A stretch of DNA of 64,000 nucleotides from assembly GCF_910594005.1 (NCBI RefSeq), contig NC_057847.1, positions 26,139,001 to 26,203,000 of the forward strand, in the 5' to 3' direction. Of this stretch, positions 20,875-32,600 are shown in pieces. The position numbers were made by a program, and so were the translations under genes. Position 1 is the stretch's first letter. Each line of letters begins with the position of its first letter. A model generated the notes under the pieces. It was not told where the DNA came from, did no database searches, and saw only the letters and a list, made by a program, of their open reading frames with translations. Source of the stretch: Cervus elaphus (Eukaryota; Chordata; Mammalia; Artiodactyla; Cervidae).

Positions 20875-21210
20875 TTTAGAGTAGTTTTAGATTCATAGCA
20901 ACATTGAAGAGAAGGTACAGAGATTTTCCATATACCTTCTGCTCCTACACATGCATAGCCTCCTCCATCATTGACATCTTTCACCGTAGCTGTATGTTTG
21001 TTAAAACTGATGATCTTACATTGATTCATCATAATCACACAAAGGCCACAGTTTATATAGTGGTTCACTCTTGTTGTTGTACAGTCTTGGAGTTTGGACA
21101 AATGTATAATAATATCCATCATTATGGTATTGTAAGAGTATTTTTACTGCCTTGAAAATCCTCTGTGCTCTCTCTGTTCCAGGATGCAATTTTTAGCTTC
21201 TGTACTGGGG
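20875..21210 (-). repeat. L1 fragment, antisense
   Basis: Text such as gagtagttttagattcatag, ...gtacagagattttccatata..., ...ctcctccatcattgacatc... and ...gtcttggagtttggacaaat... matches an old L1 3' UTR in reverse orientation. The overlapping short ORFs on both strands are by-products. Confidence 0.7.
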
Positions 21211-21329
21211 CAGGAGTTAGTAAATTATCAATCCAGCAGAAAATAGAAAAGGAGAAGTGTAGCAAAGACAAAGAGTAATAGCAGATACAGAAATTCAGGA
21301 CAGTTCTGAAGAGAAAACAGGAAAAAAAA

Positions 21330-22300
21330 TCCTACAGCTAGTAAAGTTGGTAAATTACCTGCTAGTATTCTGCCATATAATCTTCGAATCTTTTCTTTGT
21401 GCATATTTCATATTTTAAATGTCTTTATAAAATTGGGGTCATGTGCGCAGCAATTTTATAATTTTTATTTTCAAATAATACGTTGTATACATGTCCCCAT
21501 GTCATTAGTTTTCTACATGATTAGTTGATTTCATTACTAAGTATTTTTGTGCAAATGTTTCATGATTTAGATGATCCTCTTATTAGGTGTTTAGGATATT
21601 TTTCATTTTTTTCCTGTTACATAGAAATAATTTGCTCACACTTCTGATTATTTCCTTATGCAGAAGTATTTAAAGCTTTTATATATACTGTAGAAATGCT
21701 TTTTCACCAGCATTGTATGCAAGTATAGGGTTTGTTTTTGGTTTTTTTTGTACTGGGATATCATTTTATCAAATGGCAGAGGCAGAGTTTTGGGGTGGTA
21801 TAAATAGAATCTAATACATTCATTTTTTATTGGGGAATCTGATCAGCTTTGAATGTTTATTGGCTATTTGTGTTTGGTCAGTTCCCTTTCTTTCATGTTT
21901 TTTTGCTTCTTTTTCCCCCTCTACTGATTTGTAAGACACTTTTAAAAAGACATCTTTATATGTTAAGGACTTTAGTCTTGTCACATACCAGAGATATTTT
22001 CTCTCATTTTTTTTGCCATTGTTTGGTCAGTGGTGAGTTTTACATGTGAGTTTTTCTTTTCTTTTTTAAAAAATTTATTTTTTAAATCTAAGATCTTAAC
22101 TAGACTTTTTTTTTTTTTTAGACTTTTTTTTTAGTAAAATAATTGAGAAACTCTGATCATAATTTTTTAGTTTCGTTTGTATTGTTTGCAAGTCATCTGA
22201 TGCTATTCAACAATTTTTGCAAGAAATTGGAAATTTCAAATTATAATTCCTATGCCAAGAAAAATGTCTAGACTATACTATGTGACTTTTAAAGTAAGTC
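21330..22300 (-). repeat. Probable ancient L1 ORF2/3' fragments, antisense
   Basis: Pieces resemble L1 in reverse: ...ttttcaccagcattgtatgc..., ...catctttatatgttaaggac..., and ...tttttttgccattgtttggt.... It is heavily diverged, and parts may be unrelated intron. Confidence 0.4.
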
Positions 22301-22929
22301 ATTTTAATGTAAGTTTTTGGTCACCCTTATTATTTTCTTAGTATTCTATGAAAAATTAGTGTTTACAGATCCGTGAGTAATCCCTTGACAGTGATACCTA
22401 CAAAAGTCTCATATCTTTTTAATTTAACATTGGTAAATATAATAGCAGTATCATTATTATATGGTATTTATAACAGTATTATGTACCCGTATGATAGAAA
22501 CCATGGCATCTTAGAGGGATCAGCTAGTTTAACTCATTAGATGCATCTTCAACAGATGGCTGCTCATGTCTATTTTTAAATACTTTTCTCTTTGCTTTTT
22601 GAAATAGTGTATTTAATTTATGAGTAACCAAATTTACCACATAATATAATGATAATGTAAGTTAGAGTTCTTAATGGACACAACAGCATGTAAATCACTA
22701 ATTAATGTATGATTTTCATTGTATAGTTTCTTTGATGCATTGTTTTGTAGTTCAGTATTATTTTAATTAAGAGAATAGCTTATTAAAGCTAGTCATTAAA
22801 CTCCTTGGTCATTTTAGTGGTTTGGGGGCATAAATTTTATATCTAACTTTATTTTATGTGAGGGTACATAATGTGTAACACTTAATAAATACATAAATTC
22901 TCCTTTGATGAGTAGTACCATCATCTTGC

Positions 22930-23790
22930 CAGCAACTTGAGAAGTCAATACTTTGCAACAGTATAAGAGACAAAGTCCCTACTTTCATAAATTTTGTGTT
23001 TCAGTGGAAAAAGACAAATAAGCATGCACAGTAATTTTACATGATTAGTGTTTGAAGAAAATATAGGTAGGGTTATGGAATAGTAGGGAATATGGAAAAA
23101 CCATGGAGAATTGTTGTTATTTTATCTAGGATGATTAGGAAATATCTCCCTATGTGTAGGTGAAATAGAAGTTCAGGTTTTTTTTTTTTTTTTAATAGAA
23201 GTTAAGGTTTGAACGTTGAAAAACCTGTCTTAATGATATCTGGAAGAAAAGCAATGAGTAAATATACTGGAGTTTAGTGAATGAGAGGAGTCAGAAGATG
23301 AGATTGGAAGTAGGCAGGGGCAAGATAATAAAGACTATGGTAAGGAACTTAGATTCTTCTTTTTTAATATGAAAACATTGGATGGTTTTATGTTTTAAAA
23401 CGATCACTGGCAGATCCTGTGGCCAATGAGGATGGTAGTTTGAGGTTGGAATGGCTACAGTAAGGACAAGGCTAGTGCAGTAATATAGGCAAAAGGAGAT
23501 AATTAATTTGTCTAGGCTAGTAATAAGAAAAGTCTGGAGCAGGGTGGGGTGAAGGGAGAATTAAGAGTTCTGTTGTGGCTTTGTTAAATTTGAAATACCT
23601 ATTAGATTTCCAAGTGATTGGTTCAAGTAAGCAGTTGTTTATCAGAATCTGGAGCTCAGATTGGGCTGGAGATAAGTTTGGGGAGCCATTAATGTAGATA
23701 GAAGTGACTGGATGAAAAAATTGGGATCATAGATTTTTAACATTTGGCTGCATAGTAGACCTTCACAGGGAATTAAAAATGCAATCAACT
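22930..23790 (-). repeat. L2 LINE ORF2-region copy, antisense
   Basis: Several segments in reverse-complement order match L2: ...ggaagtaggcaggggcaaga..., ...aaaacgatcactggcagatc..., ...cagtaatataggcaaaagg..., ...aatacctattagatttccaa..., ...gggctggagataagtttgg.... Read in reverse these correspond to the C-terminal part of an L2/CR1-like reverse transcriptase, now with many stops. An inserted T-run is near 23176-23191. Confidence 0.65.
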
Positions 23791-24313
23791 TGTGTTCCCC
23801 CTCCTCCCAATTCTAATTTAATTACTCTGCGTTAGGCTTAGGAAAGATGTATTAAAAGCCCCCAAGAGATTTTGAAGTGGGACTAGGGAAAGAATACAGG
23901 CAAAGAAGAGATTGGAAAATGGTGTCATGTTGAGCCTCAGATTATTTTCTTGATTTTTAAATGCAGTGTCTAGCACAGAATCATAGGTAAAATCAGGCAT
24001 ATGAGATGACATGCCAGGAGTGAGAATCAGCAGAAAACATCACACAACAGAAATGAGACTTCCTGGACCTTCAGATAACCAACATAGACTAAAACAGTTG
24101 TTTTTACTATGGTCTAGAAGGTAAAAGTCAAGCTTAAAAAGTTTTAGCACAGAGCTGGAGATTATAATGAAAATGACATGGCAGATTTGTAAAAGAACCA
24201 AACATAAATTTAGGAACTGAAACTTGAAATGACCGAAATAAGGGAAATCTGGCCGAATCTGAGGACGTTCTCAACATTGAGGGGATTGGAAGTAGAGGAG
24301 GAACCAGCCAGGT
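23791..24313. other. Unassigned intron stretch
   Basis: I see no gene or nameable repeat. It could be a further part of the neighbouring L2, as the purine-rich composition is similar. Confidence 0.4.
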
Positions 24314-24480
24314 GAGCAGGAGGCAGGAGGCACCGGGGCAGGGGCAGGGCCAGGGCCCTGGACGCCGAGGGAGCAGGAGGTAGGAGGCACTGGAGCAGGG
24401 GAGGGCCCTGGACGCCGGGCGAGCGGGAGGCAGGAGGTATTGGGGCAGGGGAGGGCCCTGGACGCCAGGCGAGCGGCCGC
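24314..24480 (+). repeat. GC-rich minisatellite, about 50-bp unit, three copies plus a partial
   Basis: Units beginning gagcaggaggcaggaggcac (24314), gagcaggaggtaggaggcac (24371), gagcgggaggcaggaggtat (24421) and a partial gagcggccgc (24471) each end in gggagggccctggacgcc-like text. Spacings are 57, 50 and 50 bp; the first copy has an extra 7 bp. The block is strongly GC-rich in an AT-rich intron, contains several CpGs and a NotI-type GCGGCCGC at 24473-24480. The open minus-strand frame across it is a by-product of the repeat. Confidence 0.9.
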
Positions 24481-25305
24481 TCAAAGGGCAGTTCTGGACT
24501 TCAGACAGTGTGGAGGTAAGATGGAAGAATTGGAGTCTAGTTGTTGGTAACAGGCGGTTTCAGTGGAGTGTTAGGAAGAAAGGCCTGGATAGAGTGATTA
24601 GTTAAAAGGAAGTGAAGGGAAGAGGGAGTGGCAACATAATTACAAACAAATATTTTAAAGGTTTTTTTTTTCCTGTTATGATAAATGTTGAAATAGGACA
24701 CAGTAGTTGGAGGTAGGCTTGAGGTCAGGGTGGGTTTTTTGGGAATGTCTTAGTAAAGAGTAAGAAATTGATGATGTAGGAAGAAGGTATAATAGAGCAA
24801 AGTTATTTAAGAAGGCAAGCAACATGAAATACAGGACACAGGTATAGAGATTGGCCACGTGTAAGATTGGGAATAATCATATGGGACAGTTGTTTGAAAG
24901 ATAAGATAATTCTTGTTGGATTGCTTCTAATTTCCTTCTGTAATAAGATGAGATGGATGAGGACAGGTGTTAGAAATTTAAGAAGGAGAAAGGCATGAAA
25001 TGGTCATCTGAGAGAATTGGGAAGCGAGGGGTTCCTGGGTGCTCTCTTGAGTAATTGGTACCATTATTTTCTTTCTCCTGTTACCTTTAGCTGCTTGCGT
25101 GCAGGTGCAGGGTTAACTCTTATCTGTTTCCTGGTAGAAAGTTCCAAGTCCTTTTGGTTTTCTCTGCCATGTTTTTGTGATTTTCCTTCCTGTCCATTTT
25201 CATTTTACTAGTCTGGCTTTTACTCTTCTCTTGGGCTGTTAAAATAGTTAATTTGTTTTTCATTCCGCTAATCTTTCCTCTCTCCAGTACATTCAAAATT
25301 CTTTT
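24481..25305. other. Unassigned intron stretch, possibly L2-derived
   Basis: It is purine-rich with no clear family signature. Segments near 24560-24860 loosely resemble L2 in reverse. No coding signal is present. Confidence 0.35.
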
Positions 25306-25309
25306 TGGA

Positions 25310-25960
25310 AAATTTATTTCTTGGATAATAAGTAATACCTGCGCAAGACATACATTCAGAAAATATATTAAAGGGTGATTTAAAGATCTTTCCCTCCTTA
25401 TCTTAACCCTCCTGTTCTTCTCCCTAGAGATAGCCATTGTTACCAGGTTTGTTTGTTTAACTGTATGGAATATCTCTGGTGGAAGGATACATTTACAAAC
25501 ACTACCATACCTATATATTCTCTGCCATTCCCTAAAGTTGTACTCATTTTTCTGCATTAAAAATTTTTATGTTGCCTCTATTAATTATACAAGAATAGAG
25601 CTATCTCATTCTTGGCAATTGCAATAACACTATTCTGTTGAACAGGTATCTTGTCATTTAATAATATCCTTACTGATGTGTATTCATTTTCTATCTTACT
25701 TCAAATTATACTGCAGTGATTATACACATATTTTTACCCATTAGGGAAAGCATGTGTATCTGCAGAATAGATACATACTTGGTGATTATGTGCATTTTTA
25801 ATTTTGGAAGATACTGGAAATCATTTCAGCATATCCTTTACATCAGTTATCTTCCCTAAACATAGGTCAGGTTGTTGCCTTCTCTAAAATCTTCACTGAC
25901 TCTTCCATTGCCTTTTGTTTTTTATTTCATCTATATTTAGGTATAATTGACATGTAAATT
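25310..25960 (-). repeat. Ancient L1 fragment, antisense
   Basis: It resembles other old L1 3' regions in this window: ...cctagagatagccattgtta..., ...ctcattttctgcatt-type text..., ...caattgcaataacactattc..., ...gggaaagcatgtgtatctgc.... The 145-codon minus-strand frame across 25120-25557 has no family signature. Confidence 0.5.
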
Positions 25961-26002
25961 GTATTCCATTGCCTTTAAAATGAGGCTTATTGAGCCTGTG
26001 AG

Positions 26003-26310
26003 TGAGTGAAAGTTGCTCAGTTGTGTCCGACTCTGCAACACCATGGACTATATACAGTCTATGGAATTCTCCAGGCCAGAAATACTGGAGTGGGTAGCCT
26101 TTCCCTTCTCCAGGGGTCGAACCCGGGTCGAACATAGGTCTCCCACATTGCAGGTGGATTCTTTACCAGCTGAGCCACCAGGGAAGCCCAAGAATACTGG
26201 AATGGGTAGCCTGTCCCTTCTCCAGTGGGTCTTTCTGACCCAGGAATCGAACCAGGGTCCCCTGCATTGCAGGTGGATTCTTGACCAGCTGAGCTGTCAG
26301 GGAAAGCCCT
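26003..26310 (-). mobile_element. Bov-tA SINE with duplicated tRNA-like head, antisense
   Basis: The left part is a standard reversed Bov-tA (agttgctcagttgtgtccga ... attgcaggtggattctttac, gagccaccagggaagccc). It is followed directly by a second partial unit (aagaatactggaatgggtag ... ttgcaggtggattcttgacc, gagctgtcaggg). This gives a dimeric form with two tRNA-like heads, a known layout among Bov-tA subfamilies. Confidence 0.88.
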
Positions 26311-26417
26311 TACTGCCTCTATCACCGTATATAAACTTCCTGCTCTGTCCAGTGGTGGGCATACGAGGATGAATAAGATACTTCTTACACCAAAATTGTT
26401 CATACTCTATAAAGATT

Positions 26418-26640
26418 AGCCTGGGTGTTCTCAAAACTTCACATTATTGATATTTTAGACCTAATAATTCTTTGTTGTGGGGGTTGTCCTCTCCATTGTA
26501 GACTGTTTGGCAGTATCTTTCACTTGATGCCAGTTGCACTCCTAACCCTTCATTTGTGACAATAAAAATGACTTCAGACATTGCCAGATGTCTTCCACAG
26601 GACAAAATTTCCTCTCTTTTCTTTGAGAACCATTGGGTTA
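26418..26640 (-). mobile_element. MER20-like hAT transposon fragment
   Basis: The reverse complement reads as a MER20-type element: a terminal ggttctcaaag-like end at 26618-26640, ...aatgtctgaagtcattttta..., and ...ccacaacaaagaattattag.... It is non-autonomous and inactive. Confidence 0.6.
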
Positions 26641-27462
26641 AGCAGTCAGGTAGAAGATTCTAATGTAATGTGGTAAATCGTATACTAATGTTGAACCACA
26701 TTTAGGAACATAGAGGAGTAACCTTTGAGTTGACATCTTCTGATGCTTAGCTCAGATACTACCTCATCCCATAGCCTTTCCTGACTCCTTTAAGTTACTA
26801 CTTTGTTAATAGCATGTGTTTCTTTTGTTGTGTTTTGTAGTTAACGTTTGTCTTCTTTTGGACTTCAGCAGTTATTTCTTATTCATCTTTCAATCTCTGT
26901 GCTTTTTTTTGGAAAATAAATGAAATATGAATAATAGGTACAGAATAAACATAGGTTTGTGTGGTAACATGATGTGAATTTTACCTGTTTGCTTCTGAAA
27001 TAATTAACTTTGTTCAGTTGTGTGAAATATCTGGTATTTGTTTATTGTATACTACTTCCAGCTGTGTAATTGTGTTAAATGTGTAGCTTTTTAAAGACTC
27101 GTGACATTGAGAATTATGGTTCAGAAATGAATCTATAAAACTGGGGAGGGGGGGAAGAAGCAAAAGGAATTTTGATTTAGTCCTGTCTGCATATGAGGAA
27201 ATTTAGAAGAATTAAAGTTCAGAGGAGTCTAATATCAAAGAGGGTTTTGACAGGGCAGATTTTATGGAAAAGGGAGAACTTCAGCAGATGAATATAGATT
27301 TGTATAGGTAGAAAAAGGAGGGGAAGATGTGTTTTACAAGGCAAAAAGTCATATAAGTGAGAATATGTCAAAAAGTCATATGAGTTCAGCTTATCCAGAA
27401 GACAATTTAATAACCCAGCATTTCCCCCCCCAAAAATGACTTGTAAAGATATTAATGGTGAC

Positions 27463-27665
27463 TTCCCTGGTGGCTGAACGGTATAGAATCTGCCTGCCAG
27501 TGCAGGAGATGTGGGTTCAATCCCTGGGTCGGAAAGATACCCTGGAGAAGAAAATGGCAACCCACTCCTGTATTTTTGCCTGGAAAATCCCGCGGACAGA
27601 GTAGCCTGGCAGGGCTTCAGTCCACAGGGTCACAAAAGAGACATGAACTTAGTGACTAAACAAAA
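27463..27665 (+). mobile_element. Bov-tA SINE, sense
   Basis: It starts gacttccctggtggctgaac, continues with ggttcaatccctgggtcgga and aatggcaacccactcctgta, and ends agtccacagggtcacaaaag plus a tail. This is a clear ruminant tRNA-derived SINE. Confidence 0.92.
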
Positions 27666-27779
27666 GATACTAAATGGGTATTATTAAATAGGTTATGAGA
27701 ATCCTCATTAGCATAGTGGAAAATAAACCTGTCTAAGGAAAGGAAGCAAGCAGCATCTTTTTTCGATTATACATATCTG

Positions 27780-28420
27780 GAGTTGAGTGTTTCATTAGGT
27801 GAATTGTGAGAAACACTTTGGGAAACGCTGTAACAGTGTAGATAGAAGGCTTCGATGGTGTTGGGGACTGGAAACTGATAGGGCTCATTTGGGTAAGAGT
27901 AAAAGCTCTGAGTGCTGTTGGTGAGGATTTTAATATTTTCAACTTAAGCCCTTGAAGGTTTTTAAACAAATAACATGAATAAATGCAGCCCTTGGAAAAT
28001 ATACTTCAGGAATAGATTGGAATGGGAAGAAACTGGCACTGAAGATGATAGGAATTGTAGGAAGCTATTTCAGTTACATGAGAATAAAGTAATGAGGTAA
28101 AAAATGCTAGACATTTTAGAAGATGAATCTATAGGATTTAGTGATAAGCTAGTGGGAATAAAAGATGAGTCCTTACTTTTAAAAATATCATGTCATTGGC
28201 AGAGTTGGGAAGGGAAACTGATCTGGGGGAAGAAAAGGATACCAGTTTTAATGGATTGAATTTGTGGTGCTAGGTTGGAAAGACTGTTGGTGGTAGAGAG
28301 AGAGGACTGAGCTCAGGACAGAGGACTGGAATTCTGTAGAACAGAGGTGAAAACATGAAGTCATGAGTGGATAAATGAATGAGAAAGTTACAAAAGAAGA
28401 TGGGAGACTTGGGGATGGGG
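27780..28420 (-). repeat. Probable L2 LINE copy, antisense
   Basis: The purine-rich text (...gtaacagtgtagatagaagg..., ...gaagatgataggaattgtag..., ...tgtggtgctaggttggaaag...) has the character of reversed L2 sequence, but I cannot align it as firmly as 22930-23790. Confidence 0.35.
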
Positions 28421-28643
28421 ACTACAAATTAATAAAGTGCTCTGTTAGCATCAATAAAAAATGCAGAAGAATGTGTATAATTTATACCATTCTAAGATAT
28501 TCTTTTATAATAATAGTTTTAGTGCAGAAGTAGAGTTCTTTGAGTAGCGTGAAAACATATTTCTTTTTTTTTTTTGAAAACAGATATTTCTATCTTCTGA
28601 TGGCTGTCATCAGAAAGTTTAATTTGGAATTAGTGTAGTTTTG

Positions 28644-28658
28644 GGTTGGTTTGGTTGG
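28644..28658 (+). other. Two-quartet G-quadruplex motif GGTTGGTTTGGTTGG
   Basis: Four GG pairs are separated by TT, TTT and TT loops. This is the layout of the well-known thrombin-binding DNA aptamer, with TTT in place of TGT in the central loop. It lies on the coding strand of the SP3 intron. Chance occurrence is likely. Confidence 0.6.
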
Positions 28659-29699
28659 TTGCGACTTGGCTTTGTCTTACTATTTTCTCTTAGAAAATCA
28701 TCTACATTGATTATTGGTTTGAGATATTATTATTTGTGCTTTATTTAAATGCTTATTTTATCCTGAATCACAATTAATAAGAACACCCAACTTCAAAGAG
28801 TTTGTAGGGAGCTATTAATAGTTATCTGAAACCAATCCACATATATACCAGTGCACATTTATTCCCTAACCAAAATTTCCTGTGTTATTTACAGTAGTCT
28901 TTCCTTGTGATCTATTGCTTACCATTTTTTTTATCTCATTGGGATACCCTTTAATTCCTAAAACTTCATGTAATCCAGCCAGTATACTGGGCCCTCTAAT
29001 AGGCTAAAATTCTTTCTTTGGATGCTTAAGTGAAGATAAAATAGAATGTAAGCATTTATTTTTAGAAGAAGGGAGTTTTAGCCATAGACCTGTGAAAATA
29101 AAGCCTTAAGCTTTGAAATAATACCTTTGTTTTGGATGAATAAATAGGCAATTGATTGTTTTGTTATAGTGTTAAATGACAGAAGGTTAACTTCTAAAGG
29201 TGATAAGGAAATCTTTTTGAAAAAAGTACTAAAATTATCTTTAGTCTGGATTAACATTATATTCCTCTCTTTTATCCACTGTAGCGGAATAAATGTGGCA
29301 TTTTCTCTTCCATTTAATTTTTCTTCAACCTTGTTTCAGTGGCAGTAGTCACTTGAAAAGAATTGATACGAGAAGTTAAAGAGTACTTGAAGTAGTTTAC
29401 CAAAATGAAGTAAAAGAAATAGTATTTGAGCTCTAGTCATATCTTTTTGATTGCTTTAACCGAATCTCCAGAAACTTTATTGAGAAAGATATGTTTAATG
29501 GCAGAGAAACTGCATTTGTCCTAGAGTTCTATTTTAACTAGCTAACTAGTAGTAGTAGTTTACTACTTTATTTGCTTTTTGAAGTAGGTATCTATTGGGA
29601 AAAAAGGAAAATTTAAAAGTATAATTCCTTGATGATATAATTTGAAAGTTTTAAATTGTGATTTAAAAATTGGTTATGATAGTCATTAAAGCTGTATCT

Positions 29700-29935
29700 A
29701 CCGTATATTTCTGGTTTTCTTTCTGGGCACAACCAAGTTGGGTGCAGTTTTGTAGTTTGCTTTCGTCAATGAAATATGCCATACTGACTGTTCTACCAGT
29801 CTTGATCCGTAAGTGAGGAAAGCATGTAGTACACTCTTGGCTAAATTATGGTGGACGTGAATAAAAAATAAGCCTTTGTTTTAAGCCACTGAGATTTCAG
29901 GGGCTGCTTGCTACTGCAGTTTTATTTTGCCCTGC
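29700..29935 (+). repeat. Ancient repeat with a phased AAGCCACTGAGATTT tail (copy 1)
   Basis: It shares its end (gttttaagccactgagattt, then ttgctactgcag) with the copy ending near 32010. I recognise this tail from old mammalian interspersed repeats but cannot name the family safely. Confidence 0.45.
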
Positions 29936-30245
29936 ATGGTCTAATATGGTAGCCACCGGCTCCATGATACTGTTAAGCACTTGAAATGTGGCTAGACTGG
30001 TTTAAGATGTGATTAAATGTAAAAATACAATTGGATTTTAAAGATTTGGTGTGAAAAGGATGTAAAATATCTCAACAGTTTCTATATTGTGTGCAGGTTA
30101 AAATGTAAATTATTTTGTATATATTGTGTTAAATGAAATACATAAAAAATAATTTTGCTGTTTCATTTTGCCTTTTAAATGTGGCTACTGAAAACTTTAA
30201 AATTGTATATGTGACTTGAAAGCTATTTCTATTGAACAAAATTAA
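29936..30245 (+). mobile_element. hAT-type (MER family) DNA transposon fossil
   Basis: It starts catggtctaatatggtagcc and continues with gcacttgaaatgtggctaga, ...gtaaaatatctcaacagttt... and ...tttaaatgtggctactgaaa..., ending attctattgaacaa-like text. The ends are imperfect inverted repeats. I recognise it as an old non-autonomous element but not the exact subfamily. Confidence 0.55.
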
Positions 30246-30672
30246 TGTAACCTGTCTTGACTTAAAAGCAAAGTTGATATAAGCAGTAGGGTGCTCTAAC
30301 AAAGCCCCTCAAATGTGGCATTGGTCAAGGATCAGGGCAGCAAGGAAACTGATACTAGAGGTTGGGAAGATGCAGCTTAGGGAAGCATTTGGTAAAACTT
30401 GCCTGCAATAACTTGGAAGGCTAGTAATGTACCTAATGCATTTATAGCTTTAGGAGATGAGGTTGGAAAACAAACTATTTTTGCTGCTGTTAGCTCCATC
30501 TGAAAAGATATAAGAAAGAAATGAGCTGTAACATACTACTAGCTACTTTGTGTAAGTAGGAAGGAAGAGCAGTAAAGAGACTCCAGAAATTTGGGGAATT
30601 GTAGGATTGGAAAAAGCAATTGTTTCTCACTGTCAGTAAGAGATGAAACTGAGACATCTTTTGAGCAGATAA

Positions 30673-30749
30673 TTAAAACTTTTATGGCAACTAATAAAAA
30701 TAAATGAAAAAAAAAAAGTAAAAAAATAAAAACTTTTATGGCAATCAAG
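30673..30749 (+). repeat. A-rich segment with a duplicated AAAACTTTTATGGCAA
   Basis: The 16-mer occurs on both sides of an A-rich spacer (about 30675 and 30729). It is either a local duplication or a target-site duplication around a short A-rich tail. Confidence 0.6.
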
Positions 30750-31130
30750 GTTACTGACTGTTAAAAAAAAAGTCTGAATGGATTAGGGTGTTTCAGAGTA
30801 GAGGTCTCTCTGCTTAAGGGACTAGTGCCTTTCAGCTGGGTTAGGGAAAAGAGACTTTTTTTTAAAAGTATGTCTTTTCCCTATTAAAGCCAAGTAGTTC
30901 CAAGGCACCCACAATTAAGTAGAGAGGAATAGACCCCATACAGTCTTATGGGACATGAAAGCAAAGAAATGTAGAATGCCTAAAAGACATGTCTAGACAA
31001 AAAGTTGTGGTTCTAGACATCAGCACTTGAAAATGGCTAGAATCAAACAGGTAAGGAAGCCTCTAAGTTTTTGGAGAGTTGTACAGCCCAAGAAACAAGA
31101 GTGGAAAGTATGAAAGAAAGTGTAATTGCA

Positions 31131-31799
31131 CAATGTGATTGCCATCCACTGATCTTCTGCCAGCAGGCTGAGAGTTAGCTAAAGATGCTTAGCTAAAGAT
31201 GCACACTCCCTGTGTCCACTTCACCTGTGGAGGAGGATAGCAGGCAAGGAAATACATCTCCTGAAAGGCAGAGCTGAAAGACTTAGAGAACACTGGACAG
31301 AGAAACTCCTCCCAGTGATCAGAGAATCCTCTGCCCCAGAGCAGAGAACACTTATCCTACCTGTTCAGCAGGGTTTATGAATTGCTCCGAACTACTGACT
31401 ATTTTATCTCCTCTTCCTCCTCTTTTGGACAAGAATATATATTTATATATATTATGGTTATGCTTGCCTTTCTCTGTCATTGTGTATTGTGTCTGTGAAA
31501 GCAGGTAGATAACTTGTTTTAGAAAATAGGTCTCTGTAAAGAAGGGCCATACCTGGACCCGGGAGCTTTGAGTTTGATACTGTTAACTACATGGGGTTTA
31601 ACTAAAGGGACAGATGTATCCAAATGTGGGAGGAAAAGTAAATTGAATATTTGACCAGCATGGGGACTTGGGAGTCATGATTCTTCGGTAAATATATCAC
31701 TTCTTTCTAAGCACATGATAGGATTGCTGTTTCATGTCAGTTTTAAAATCAGCATAGCCATCTGACTTACTGTGGCTGTAAAATGTGAATGGAAGTTTT
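31131..31799. other. Unassigned, less AT-rich stretch
   Basis: I recognise no gene. It contains a 13-bp tandem repeat (tagctaaagatgc, two copies around 31177-31202) and a TA-rich palindromic segment near 31436-31454. The composition suggests an old long-terminal-repeat-type insertion, but I cannot support a family. Confidence 0.35.
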
Positions 31800-32010
31800 A
31801 AGAGTGGGATGATTTACCACATTGCCTTCCTGGCAAGACAGTTTTGGAAGTATGTGTCAAGTAGAGTCCTGAGAGACTGTGATAAGCAGATTTTTTTCCC
31901 CTGCCAGCCAGAGCTGGACATGTAAAATTAATGGGAAACAAACTTTTGTTGTGTGAAGCCACTGAGATTTTTGGATTGTTTGTTAACTATAGCACCACCT
32001 CACTAATTCT
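31800..32010 (+). repeat. Ancient repeat with a phased AAGCCACTGAGATTT tail (copy 2)
   Basis: It ends with gtgtgaagccactgagattt and ttggattgtttgttaac, which parallels copy 1 at 29700-29935. Family not assigned. Confidence 0.45.
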
Positions 32011-32251
32011 TATTGATGTATTATGTTATCATTTTAGTCATAGTAGGTGCTCAGTAAATGGTGAATACACTAAGCTTTGAGGGCATAAGAAAATGCACAA
32101 ATTCTAAAACTGCCAAGATACAGCTTTTTGGCTTGTATTTCTTTATAAAGCCAAGCCCACCCACGGACACTTATGTGTAACATGGCAGAGAGATTATATA
32201 TTGAAGACGACACAGGAAAAAATAAGAGAACGGTGAAACTTGTAACATTTT

Positions 32252-32304
32252 AACTAGAAATAATTGTTAAATAATTGTTAAAACTAGAAATAATGGTTAA
32301 ACTA
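32252..32304 (+). repeat. 30-bp tandem duplication
   Basis: The 12-mer aactagaaataa starts at 32252 and again at 32282, with attgttaa repeated in between. It is a short local duplication just before the hAT element. Confidence 0.75.
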
Positions 32305-32325
32305 TATATGGTTTACTGGGTCTAC

Positions 32326-32600
32326 AGTCCCCACCTTTTTGGCACCAGGGACCAGTTTCATGCAAGACAATTTTTTCCATGGACTTGGAGTGAGGTTGTG
32401 GTTTCAAGATTATTCAAACGCATTACATTTATTGTGCACTTTATTACTATTATTATTACATTGTGATAAGTTGGTAATGCTCGCAATAGGGAGCGGCTAT
32501 AAATGCAAAGGAAGCTCTGCTCCTGCTGTGCGGCCCAGTTGCTCGCAGGCCACAGACTAGTTGCTGGTCCATGACCCAGGGGCTGGGGACCCCCGATTTA
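32326..32600 (+). mobile_element. MER1/Charlie-type hAT transposon
   Basis: The left end (gtccccaccttttttggcac-like, caccagggaccagtttcatg) and right end (ggctggggacccccgattta) form imperfect inverted repeats, with inner text gggagcggctataaatgcaa and gctgtgcggcccagttgctc. This is a clear non-autonomous hAT-Charlie element. Confidence 0.75.

Noticed and set aside
24134..24484. 116-codon minus-strand ORF rich in proline, serine and leucine
   Set aside because: Produced by the GC-rich minisatellite on its antisense strand; repeats in the protein mirror the DNA repeat.
25120..25557. 145-codon minus-strand ORF
   Set aside because: Lysine-rich random-looking frame over an old L1 fragment; no domain recognised.
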